Shown here in pieces: positions 40,119 to 47,027 of a stretch of DNA of 64,000 nt. The stretch spans positions 1 to 64,000 of the forward strand of contig CAJKDY010000003.1 of NCBI GenBank assembly GCA_905198835.1. Direction: 5' to 3'. The translations under genes were made by a program, and so were the position numbers. Under the pieces are notes generated by a model. The model saw only the letters and a program-made list of their open reading frames with translations. It was not told where the DNA came from and did no database searches. This stretch comes from an uncultured Eubacteriales bacterium. GTDB lineage: Bacteria > Bacillota > Clostridia > Oscillospirales > Oscillospiraceae. Positions within the stretch are counted from its first letter, which is position 1; each line of letters opens with the position of its first letter.

Positions 40119-41003
40119 ATGGAGTGCGAGGACAGGGACTTTGGACAAGATTTGTTAAACATTAACTTAGAGGCTGTCGTTGCAGAGGGGAAAAAACGGG
40201 ACAAAAGAAAAGGGAAAGTGCTAGCTATCATCATAATAGTCGTTGCTATTGTTGGTATGGTTATATTGGCAAGCCAAATGGCGAAAAAGAAAGCTGTCGC
40301 ATATCAAGAAGCTCTGACGATACAAGCAAGTGGAGGGTATGAAGAAGCAGGCAAAATGTTTGAAGGACTTGGAAATTATAAAGATAGTGCACAGATGGCA
40401 CAGGAGTGTTATGATAAACAGACGTTAAAAAGCCTTCAAACACTATATAATTCAATTAATACGGTTTACCAAGGTGACGATGCATTGTTGGGCACAGTAG
40501 ATACTGTTTTGAGCAATGTAGATGCGGTGAATGGGGCACCCCTGATGCGAGCCAGTAGTGACGTTGCATTGGCAAAACTCTACAATGGAAAGGGATACGA
40601 AATTTCAACAAGTTGTTCTCTATATGATGCCGCTAGAATTCAGGCGGCGATTAGTTCGGTGCAAATTTATGGTGGAGGCGAGCGTGGATATACTGCTTCT
40701 GCTACTATACTCAGAGAAGGAGATGCCCGGAACTTTGCTTACCTTTTGAGTAAGATGGAAACTTTGCTAAACGATGCAGAACCTCTGGCTAGCGTGGAAA
40801 GCAAATCAAAAAAATATCAGGAAGTTCAAAATCGGCTACAATTGGCATATGAGGCGATAAAAGAGTATCATTCATTTGTGGCAAATTTGTCAGATGACTA
40901 TACCGAATATGAAACTAAAGCACCCCCCAAAAAGATGGCTGTAAATGATTTGTTAGCAGAGTGCAAACGGTTAGCTCCTGAAATTTGCGGCACGGCACAG
41001 TAA
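40119..41003 (+). CDS. Single-pass membrane protein with TPR-like region
   Basis: 294 aa. A charged start (30 residues, KKRDKRKGK) is followed by one membrane helix (VLAIIIIVVAIVGMVILA, about 33-51). The extracellular part begins with a TPR-like unit (YQEALTIQASGGYEEAGKMFEGLGNYKDSAQMAQECYDKQ) common in Clostridia envelope proteins, then about 190 helical residues without known motifs. It starts 4 bp after the coiled-coil gene; the two could form a membrane complex. Low GC. A terminator follows. Confidence 0.75.
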   Translation: MECEDRDFGQDLLNINLEAVVAEGKKRDKRKGKVLAIIIIVVAIVGMVILASQMAKKKAVAYQEALTIQASGGYEEAGKMFEGLGNYKDSAQMAQECYDKQTLKSLQTLYNSINTVYQGDDALLGTVDTVLSNVDAVNGAPLMRASSDVALAKLYNGKGYEISTSCSLYDAARIQAAISSVQIYGGGERGYTASATILREGDARNFAYLLSKMETLLNDAEPLASVESKSKKYQEVQNRLQLAYEAIKEYHSFVANLSDDYTEYETKAPPKKMAVNDLLAECKRLAPEICGTAQ

Positions 41004-41015
41004 TGTAGTGACAAC

Positions 41016-41047
41016 AAAACGGCAGGGCAAAAAGCCCTGTCGTTTTT
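41016..41047 (+). terminator. Terminator of the element cargo operon
   Basis: The AAAACG-CAGGGC stem pairs with GCCCTG-CGTTTT (one bulge) and is followed by T-run. Confidence 0.8.
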
Positions 41048-41058
41048 CTGAAAAATGA

Positions 41059-41077
41059 GCGCACAAAAAGCGCACAA
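41059..41077 (+). other. Right arm-type site pair for integrase (GCGCACAA x2)
   Basis: GCGCACAA at 41059-41066 and 41070-41077, matching the left pair in sequence and orientation. Confidence 0.7.
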
Positions 41078-41114
41078 ATTTGAAAATACCGGGCCGTAGC
41101 CGCACATTTTACCC

Positions 41115-41143
41115 TTGCAATTTTCTTCCTCTTGATGTATAAT
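41115..41143 (+). promoter_or_regulatory. Outward-facing promoter at the right end of the element
   Basis: TTGCAA (41115-41120), a 17-bp spacer and TATAAT (41138-41143). It points out of the element across attR. In an excised circle it would read across attP towards the integrase gene. Confidence 0.75.
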
Positions 41144-41191
41144 TTAAGTACAATAAATCAAGTCGTACCAAGACTTTGCGGGTTTTATCCG

Positions 41192-41286
41192 TGGCGAAGT
41201 TTGGCCCCTGGCGTTGCGTCAGCAACGCATCAAGCGACGACTGGGGGTCAAGAGGCCGTGGGTTCAAGTCCCGCCACTCGGACCAG
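41192..41286 (+). repeat. attR with tRNA-Pro remnant
   Basis: The 48-bp direct repeat lies at 41239-41286. Upstream, GTGGCGAAGTTTGG (41192-41205) also matches the tRNA D-arm, but the 33 bp between them are unrelated and contain a GCGTTGC/GCAACGC hairpin. No functional cloverleaf remains, so this copy is not a working tRNA gene. Confidence 0.85.
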
Positions 41287-41288
41287 CA

Positions 41289-41333
41289 AAAAGCCCCGCA
41301 AGCCTTGAAAATAAAGACTTGCGGGGCTTTTCT
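41289..41333 (+). terminator. Terminator beyond attR (ancestral tRNA terminator)
   Basis: A 14-bp stem AAAAGCCCCGCAAG with CTTGCGGGGCTTTT directly follows attR, probably the original terminator of tRNA-Pro before integration. Confidence 0.75.
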
Positions 41334-41400
41334 GCATTTGCTTATCTATTGCCCAAAATTGGGGGAAATTCCGTTCTGTTGGTAATCTATTGGTAATCGC

Positions 41401-42235
41401 CTATATTGCGTCCGTGATGCGCCGAAGGTCGGTATAGCTGACATCCTGGTAATACCGCAGCATCTCCGGGTCGGTGTGGCCGATAAGCGCCAACTTGTCC
41501 TTGTCCGGGGCTTCCACTCTCTTCATCATGGTCGCAAAGGTGTGGCGGCAGCTGTGCGGGGTGTATTTGTGCCGTTCCATGCCGTTTACCTCGGTGGTGG
41601 GGTTCTCTATTCCACAGCGTTCCAGGGCGGCGTAAAACACCTCTCTGTACTTCTCTATGGTGAGTTGCCGGCCATCTTCCAGATAGGGGAACACCGGGCC
41701 GTCCCCAGCCACTGCGATTCTGGCATCAATGATAGATTGAATTTTGGGCGAGACGGTAACAGTGCGCCCTATCCCGGCCTCAGTCTTTATGCCTCCGACG
41801 AAGGCGTTTTCCTGTGGGATGTAGTCCGTTCCCATAAGGGCGATGAACGCTGACGGTCTAAAGCCAAGGTAGCAGTTGGCGAGGACATAGTCCGCATAGG
41901 GCACGGAGCCAACGCTCTGACGCACCTTCTCCAGCGCATCCTCCGGGAGGCCATCTTTATGGCTACGCTCCCCGCCGCCAACGATAATGAACTCGGCAAG
42001 GTTCGGCTTCCCCGCGGCGTTGTTCGGGACATAGCCTCTGGGCATCCCGTACTTATAGACCAACCCAAGGGCCTTTTTGCCGTCCTCTCTGGTTCGGACA
42101 CCCTTTCCGCAAGTGTCCATACACTCCTGGAGGTCGTCTATGTCCTGGTACTTCATTGGGATGTCCCACACGTCCTGGAACACCTTGAAGCCTGCCCGGT
42201 AGTTTCCCATCGTAGACCGCCCGGCCTGGTGGGTT
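41401..42235 (-). pseudogene. Tyrosine recombinase, N-terminally truncated
   Basis: The frame runs from the stop TAG at 41401 up to about 42235, where it joins IS3-type sequence. The visible part starts in the core-binding domain (GNYRAGFKVFQDVWDIPMKYQDIDDLQECMDTCG) and keeps all catalytic residues: Arg in YLGFRPSAF, Lys in IKTEAG, HxxR in TPHSCRHTFA, His in IGHTDPEM and Tyr in RYYQDVSY. The arm-binding N-terminus is missing and there is no proper start; ATG 42210 could produce a 269-aa stub. It is a leftover of a second element next to attR, probably a tandem insertion in the same tRNA site. Not the integrase of the 4.7 kb element. Confidence 0.85.
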
Positions 42236-42246
42236 GGGAACCAGAG

Positions 42247-42593
42247 AATGTGCCGCGAGAAACGTCCAATGCCTCACAAAGCGTGTGGACATCATACTGG
42301 TCATAGAGCAGCTCCAACTCATGCAGTTTCTCTTTTAGAGGGGCATGGGCAGTGCAGTTGACCGTTTTCAAAATAGCTACAATGTTCTCAAGTTTTTTGA
42401 CCTGATGCAGGAGCATATCGCATTCTTTGACAGTGAGGGCACGTTTTTCTCCGGGTACTATGCCGCAATACTTTTTTGCCCAGCGATAGATGGTTCGGGC
42501 GCAGATTTCGTATTCTGAGCAGAGCTCTTGGATGGGCTTGCCTTGCCTGTACTTTGCGATAATAGCGGTTTTCTCTTGATCCGTGTAGGTCAT
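42247..42593 (-). pseudogene. IS3-type transposase OrfA, truncated
   Basis: From ATG 42593 (AAAGGAG site) the frame gives MTYTDQEKTAIIAKYRQGKPIQELCSEYEICARTIYRWAKKY, then a leucine-zipper-like helix (CDMLLHQVKKLENIVAILKTV) and ends YDVHTLCEALDVSRGTF. In intact IS3-group elements this point continues into the integrase half (...RGTFYNHI). Here it breaks at about 42246 and joins the recombinase remnant, reading on by chance for about 30 codons. The element therefore lacks its DDE domain and is inactive. Confidence 0.82.
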
Positions 42594-42607
42594 GGGGACG
42601 CTCCTTT

Positions 42608-42636
42608 CCTGTGTTATGCTCATAGCATAACACAGG
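42608..42636. promoter_or_regulatory. Perfect 13-bp palindrome at the transposase leader
   Basis: CCTGTGTTATGCT (42608-42620), CAT and AGCATAACACAGG (42624-42636). In the transposase mRNA this would form a hairpin covering the region of the ribosome site, or act as an operator. The rest of the 42594-43172 gap is AT-rich with no gene I can support; it probably holds IS3 end debris. Confidence 0.6.
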
Positions 42637-43172
42637 AAAATAATTGATATAAACAAACGATGTCAGAACAATTTTGCATCTCAGTGGTACTCGGATTCTA
42701 TTAATTTTCAGACTTTTTTGGAGCGAATCTACGCTTTCCACATCTTGATATCATGTTCAATGCGCTGTTTTTGTCTCAAATATTTTAACTTAGATACGCT
42801 TGATAGTAGTAAAGTTAAGTAATTGATGCGTGCTTGCATATATGGAACCTGGCTACCCCACCTCCTATACATGATAGCTCCAGAGGGAAGTGTTTAAACA
42901 TATTCGGTGCGGAGTTACGTGTTGTCATTAGCAGAACTACCAACAATATTCCAGAAAATCTTATCAATATGTTATGCAAAACTGAATGCACAATAACAAC
43001 ACATTGAAATTCCCGCGCTAATGGGGAAATGATATGAATAAAGAATATAATGATGATGCCTGTGAGGGGCCAATTAGTACGCACATACAACATCACTTGC
43101 CATACGTCATCTTTGCGAATTCAAATGTATTTTTGTTCAAACGTCCAAATATAAGTGCCTTAATGATTGCCA

Positions 43173-46127
43173 TTAGCAAGGAGAGCGATATTGACTATTT
43201 ATGCCGTGCGCTAAAAACAGTTCTCTGCTACGCCTGTCAAAATACTCATCGGAGCTTTCCTCTTCGGTGCAAAGGGCAGATAGGTCTCCGCAAAATCCCC
43301 ATCTTTGAACCGCTTGCTCCACCTGTTCAATGACTCTCTGTTGAATAGATACCCCCACATTGGCCATCCAAGCATCCAGCTTGGTTCGAGACTCGTCCAC
43401 ATGGCGGCGTGTCACATTCAGCTCCATCTGGGCCGATCCGGTCAGGTTCGCCCGCACCCGGCACAGTCCCAAAGGAACCAGTCCTGTGGGGTCTACATCG
43501 AGCAGCATCCCGTCCTGATACATACCACTTTCCGTCCTTATACTGTTTTCGAGTGCTGTGGCTTCTGCCTCCATGCCATTAGTTGTCAACAGGACGTGCA
43601 GGGTTCTCTCCATAAAATCTTCGCTGTGCTCCTCCTTCTCTGGGCTTCTGTTCAAATACTGTCCATCATAAGCGCCCAGGCACTCAGTCCAAACTTTTTC
43701 CTTCCATGTGATCCGATGGCGGCCCACATCTAGCTGGTGGAGCGATGTGACGATTTCCTGCATTAATTGCTCACTCTGCATATAATCTCTCAGCAGATCC
43801 TCCGGCTCATAGTCATCCATAAAAGCCGGATCCAGCGCCTCCTCCAGATCTACCCCATAGGTTGCTTCCACGGCGCTGCGTTCCTTGCTGCCTGTCTTCA
43901 CCAGTCGGGTAGTCAGCGCCCCATTTTGGAACAAAAAGCCGTGTATGGATCTCCATTCCACACCAAGATTCCAGTCATCAAACGCGCACTGCACAAAAAA
44001 GACGCCTGATCCGTTTCGATATCGCTTGCCCTGCGCTTCCTCTGTAATTACAGTCCAGACAGAATAGTCCTCTACAAATGGAATGACGCACTCATTAAAC
44101 CCCCAAAATTGGGATAGGTTGGCCCGCCCTAACCGATGCCTGGGGCCGATATAGGTGATTGCGGCCTGCTCCAGTTGCCGCTCCACGACAGCCATACCGT
44201 CTACATGATCCCTGATTTGGGGCAGCAACGAACTGACCATGTCGGAAAACTCTCGCTCGTTCCATTGCTTACTCTGGGTCAGCAGCCTGCTGATCTTTTC
44301 CCGAATATCTGTGTATTTGTCCAATGGCTTAATGTCCCGCAAAAGCATACTCGCTTCTTGCTCAAAACTTTTCTGTTTCAGCGCGCCTGTCTTCTCCTGG
44401 CGATTCCATTGTTTCCAGTGCTGTTCCAGTTCATCACTCAGGCGCTTAACCAGCTCTTTTTCCTCATACCGTTCTTTGAATACCCCATCTCGAACCGCCT
44501 CAAAGTAGTCATAGTCGGGCTCAAACTGATGCTGGGGCATTTGACCGCATGAGCTGATTGCCAGCTGGTGTTTCAACCGCTTCATATCGGCAAGCCCCTC
44601 GATTTGCCGTTCCATCTGATCCAAGTCCAGCCATTCTACTGGCGTACTGGGATAGCGGAAGGTTCTAGCCAGATAGTTCTGCACCTCCCAAATCGAATAG
44701 TTGCGCTTGAGCTTCATGCATACCGTTGTCCCACTAGCTGGCTGTGGTTCCAGTTCCTCAAAATAGGCGTGGGTGGAGTTTGAATACATATGCACCTTGC
44801 ACCCTGCTTTCAAATTCGCAGGATAGGTATACAGCACGATTTCTTCGCATTTGGACAGGCAAGATATGAACCCGATGCCGAATTTCGCAATTGTATGGAG
44901 GGGGAAGTCCCGCGTTCTGGGCTGGTAATGATGGCCCGAATCGGCGATACGAAACAGAAACTTACGGACTTGGTCCGGATCCATTCCTATCCCGGTATCC
45001 CAGATCAAAAGCAGTCTGTTCACCTCACTATAGGCCACGGCCACCCGTTCGTTCCGATCCCAGGTTCCCCAGCTCCTGGGAGACGGATGTGTCAATTCCA
45101 ATGCAGTATCCTGATACTCTTTCATCAGTATGGCGTCGATCCCATTCTGCACCAGCTCCCGAATAAAATCGAACTCCTCCGTATATACGGACTGTGACAG
45201 GATATTCCAAATCTGTCCCTCTTCCGCCAACTCAAACCGCAGTTCCTCCGTCTCAAATGACGCGCCCTCTGCTTTGCCGATTTCCGTTTTCAGCTCCGGG
45301 AGGTGCAGTCCATTTCCAAGCTTGGGCATTAAGTAGGTATTTGCGTAAAGGATATCTTCCTTCAGATAGTGTAGCCACCGATCCCAAATATGGTACTCTT
45401 CCACATCCGACGCCAAAACACTGACATCAATCGTTTTGGGTGTAATTGAAAACCGCGCGATATGCTCATGCCGTTGGTGGTGACGCTGGGAGGTCTCGTC
45501 CCGAAAACGAGAGGGATACAGCTTGCGTATAAAGTCGCTGGTGCGGTTTTCATCCAGATCCAACAGATCTCCGATCCTCAATAAAACGCCCAGCAGGCCG
45601 AACCGCACAGGTTTGCCGTCAATCGTATCTGTGATATAAAAACTCTCATGGCCATAAAAGGCTCCCAGATCCATTCCGTGGGCTTCGCAGACAAACAGAA
45701 TGCATGTGTATAAGCGCCGCCATTCTTTTACAGCAGTCATCTTTTCCCTCATAAACAGCTCCAACGGTGCTTTCGCGTAAAGATGGTGCTGATCCCGCTG
45801 ATGGGATGTATCCGGCGCATCTGCTTGTGCCATTCCCATGTCATGGAACATGGCCGCCATGATCAGGCAAAAAATCTCCGATGCGGAGAGCTCCTCGCGC
45901 AGAGGAACGCTCAATGCTTGATACAGATTTTCCAATATGCGTAAAGAGTGACCCATACCGTGTGATGTATATCCAGGGAAAACGGCTTTTATAAATTCCA
46001 GAGCCTCCTCGGCTTCAGGCTCGGTGAGCAATAACAAACCTGCATATGCCTTTGCATTCATCTCTGACTTTTCCTTCGCCACTAGAAGTTGAAAAAAGGA
46101 GGAGTCTTTCAAACTTTTTGCCAGCAC
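43173..46127 (-). CDS. HD phosphohydrolase fused to Hsp90/GHKL-type ATPase
   Basis: 984 aa. N-terminal HD-type domain (about 50-200): His56/His60 in YTSHGMGHS, His95-Asp96 in MFHDMGMAQ, further EAHGMD, and Asp187 in LRIGDLLDLDENR. Next comes a GHKL ATPase (about 318-440): N-box FIRELVQNGIDAI (Glu324, Asn328, Asp331), WDTGIGMD (Asp377) and the lid KFGIGFIS (Gly417, Gly419), which is the Hsp90/HtpG pattern. The last 500 residues have no recognised domain. Such HD + Hsp90 proteins are suspected in bacterial conflict systems; I recall an 'HD-CE' Pfam name but could not check. It stands alone in a mobile island. GTG 46127 has AAAGGCGG upstream. Confidence 0.85.
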   Translation of the reverse strand: MLAKSLKDSSFFQLLVAKEKSEMNAKAYAGLLLLTEPEAEEALEFIKAVFPGYTSHGMGHSLRILENLYQALSVPLREELSASEIFCLIMAAMFHDMGMAQADAPDTSHQRDQHHLYAKAPLELFMREKMTAVKEWRRLYTCILFVCEAHGMDLGAFYGHESFYITDTIDGKPVRFGLLGVLLRIGDLLDLDENRTSDFIRKLYPSRFRDETSQRHHQRHEHIARFSITPKTIDVSVLASDVEEYHIWDRWLHYLKEDILYANTYLMPKLGNGLHLPELKTEIGKAEGASFETEELRFELAEEGQIWNILSQSVYTEEFDFIRELVQNGIDAILMKEYQDTALELTHPSPRSWGTWDRNERVAVAYSEVNRLLLIWDTGIGMDPDQVRKFLFRIADSGHHYQPRTRDFPLHTIAKFGIGFISCLSKCEEIVLYTYPANLKAGCKVHMYSNSTHAYFEELEPQPASGTTVCMKLKRNYSIWEVQNYLARTFRYPSTPVEWLDLDQMERQIEGLADMKRLKHQLAISSCGQMPQHQFEPDYDYFEAVRDGVFKERYEEKELVKRLSDELEQHWKQWNRQEKTGALKQKSFEQEASMLLRDIKPLDKYTDIREKISRLLTQSKQWNEREFSDMVSSLLPQIRDHVDGMAVVERQLEQAAITYIGPRHRLGRANLSQFWGFNECVIPFVEDYSVWTVITEEAQGKRYRNGSGVFFVQCAFDDWNLGVEWRSIHGFLFQNGALTTRLVKTGSKERSAVEATYGVDLEEALDPAFMDDYEPEDLLRDYMQSEQLMQEIVTSLHQLDVGRHRITWKEKVWTECLGAYDGQYLNRSPEKEEHSEDFMERTLHVLLTTNGMEAEATALENSIRTESGMYQDGMLLDVDPTGLVPLGLCRVRANLTGSAQMELNVTRRHVDESRTKLDAWMANVGVSIQQRVIEQVEQAVQRWGFCGDLSALCTEEESSDEYFDRRSRELFLAHGINSQYRSPC

Positions 46128-46294
46128 AAATATGACCGCCTTTCTCTCTTTTCCCGGTATGCTACTTTGATATTTCAGATGTTTTTAGTATATCATTAAT
46201 TATATCAGGTGTTTTTTGATTTGCAATACTATCCTTTCCTTTGGTACAGTAAGACAGTGTTTCATTCAGCGCATCTTTTTTGTCAACGAGACAC

Positions 46295-46330
46295 AAAAAG
46301 CCTTGAAATCATATGATTTCAAGGCTTTTT
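46295..46330. terminator. Bidirectional terminator-like hairpin
   Basis: A 16-bp stem, AAAAAGCCTTGAAATC with GATTTCAAGGCTTTTT and an ATAT loop, lies in the gap before the 157-aa gene. The remainder of the 46128-46487 gap holds the promoters only. Confidence 0.8.
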
Positions 46331-46412
46331 CTTTACCATTTTTGCCGACTCAAAAATCCTGACCCGATCTGACCCATACGGGGAAATGATCGCCTGGTTT
46401 AGTGAGTTAGGC

Positions 46413-46441
46413 TTGTGCAGAGCCGAGCGATACGCTATAAT
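46413..46441 (+). promoter_or_regulatory. Promoter of the 157-aa gene
   Basis: TTGTGC (46413-46418), a 17-bp spacer and TATAAT (46436-46441). Confidence 0.7.
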
Positions 46442-46487
46442 GAGCAATTAAGAAATGCGACTATCGAAGGGGCAGGGAGGCGCTGGT

Positions 46488-46961
46488 ATGCTTAAACTTG
46501 ATAGAGAGCTATTTGAGGAGTTTAAACGGGTAGACGCGATTTGCAGAGATATGTTTTCGTCGCAACGGGGTGTGAGCGAATACATTGAGCAAATGGAGCG
46601 AGAGTTCGCCTATGGGAAACAACGGATACCGTTATGGGAGCGGGACTACCGGTCACTAAAGCGGGTGCGTTGGCTACGAAACCAAATTGCCCATGAGATG
46701 ACGGCAACAGACTGTACCACCGATGATGTGAAGTATCTCCAAGCCTTCCATGACCGTCTCCTGCATCAGAAAGATCCGCTTGCGGTCTTGAGAAGAATGA
46801 GGAGAGCGGCGCGGCCTGTCGCCCCTCGGCAACAGGCTACACCGCAGAGGAGAGTTTCTTATTCCAACCAGGAGCCGGTTAGTATGGGAACGGGACTTCT
46901 CTGGGGGGTGATCGTGATAGGCGTTCTGGTTGTTCTGGGTGTGCTTTTGTCATTAAAATAA
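46488..46961 (+). CDS. Tail-anchored hypothetical protein
   Basis: 157 aa. A helical N-terminal domain of about 100 residues (LKLDRELFEEFKRVDAICRDMFSSQRGVSEYIEQMERE; DYRSLKRVRWLRNQIAHEMT) resembles the HEPN-like/DUF6548 'RNQIAHE' type found in small clostridial proteins. An Arg/Pro/Gln-rich linker and a C-terminal membrane helix (GTGLLWGVIVIGVLVVLGVLLSL) follow. The RNxIAH-like motif invites comparison with HEPN ribonucleases (RxxxxH), here RNQIAH. The function is unknown. ATG 46488 follows GGGAGG. It is on the far side of the HD-Hsp90 gene, divergent from it. Confidence 0.7.
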   Translation: MLKLDRELFEEFKRVDAICRDMFSSQRGVSEYIEQMEREFAYGKQRIPLWERDYRSLKRVRWLRNQIAHEMTATDCTTDDVKYLQAFHDRLLHQKDPLAVLRRMRRAARPVAPRQQATPQRRVSYSNQEPVSMGTGLLWGVIVIGVLVVLGVLLSLK

Positions 46962-47001
46962 AATGCAGAGGGCGCGCCGGATGGCGCGCCCTCTGCATTT
47001 T
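46960..47001. terminator. Bidirectional terminator
   Basis: A 19-bp perfect stem (46960-46978 with 46983-47001) with a GGAT loop and flanking A/T runs lies between the 157-aa gene and the giant surface protein gene. Confidence 0.92.
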
Positions 47002-47027
47002 GATCGTTTCAGGCTTTGTGGTTGCGC

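Larger units (their letters stand above)
36602..41286 (+). mobile_element. 4.7 kb integrative element in tRNA-Pro
   Basis: Bounded by 48-bp direct repeats of the tRNA 3' half. Paired GCGCACAA sites lie just inside each end (36727-36746 and 41059-41077). A tyrosine integrase gene sits at the left end. The cargo is AT-rich relative to the surrounding chromosome. Gene order: integrase, interrupted winged-helix-like gene, two small proteins, two membrane proteins. No relaxase, capsid, terminase or obvious replication protein is seen, so it is a satellite or mobilisable island rather than a prophage or a self-transmissible element. Confidence 0.88.

Noticed and set aside
41192..41286. Second tRNA-Pro gene
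   Set aside because: Only the 3' half and part of the D-arm match; the 5' acceptor strand and anticodon stem cannot pair, so it is an att remnant.
42815..43096. 93-aa minus-strand hydrophobic frame
   Set aside because: AT-rich intergenic debris; no ribosome site and no family likeness.
43034..43333. 99-aa plus-strand frame overlapping the end of the HD-Hsp90 gene
   Set aside because: Poor ribosome site, no domain, and most of it is antisense to a clearly coding gene.
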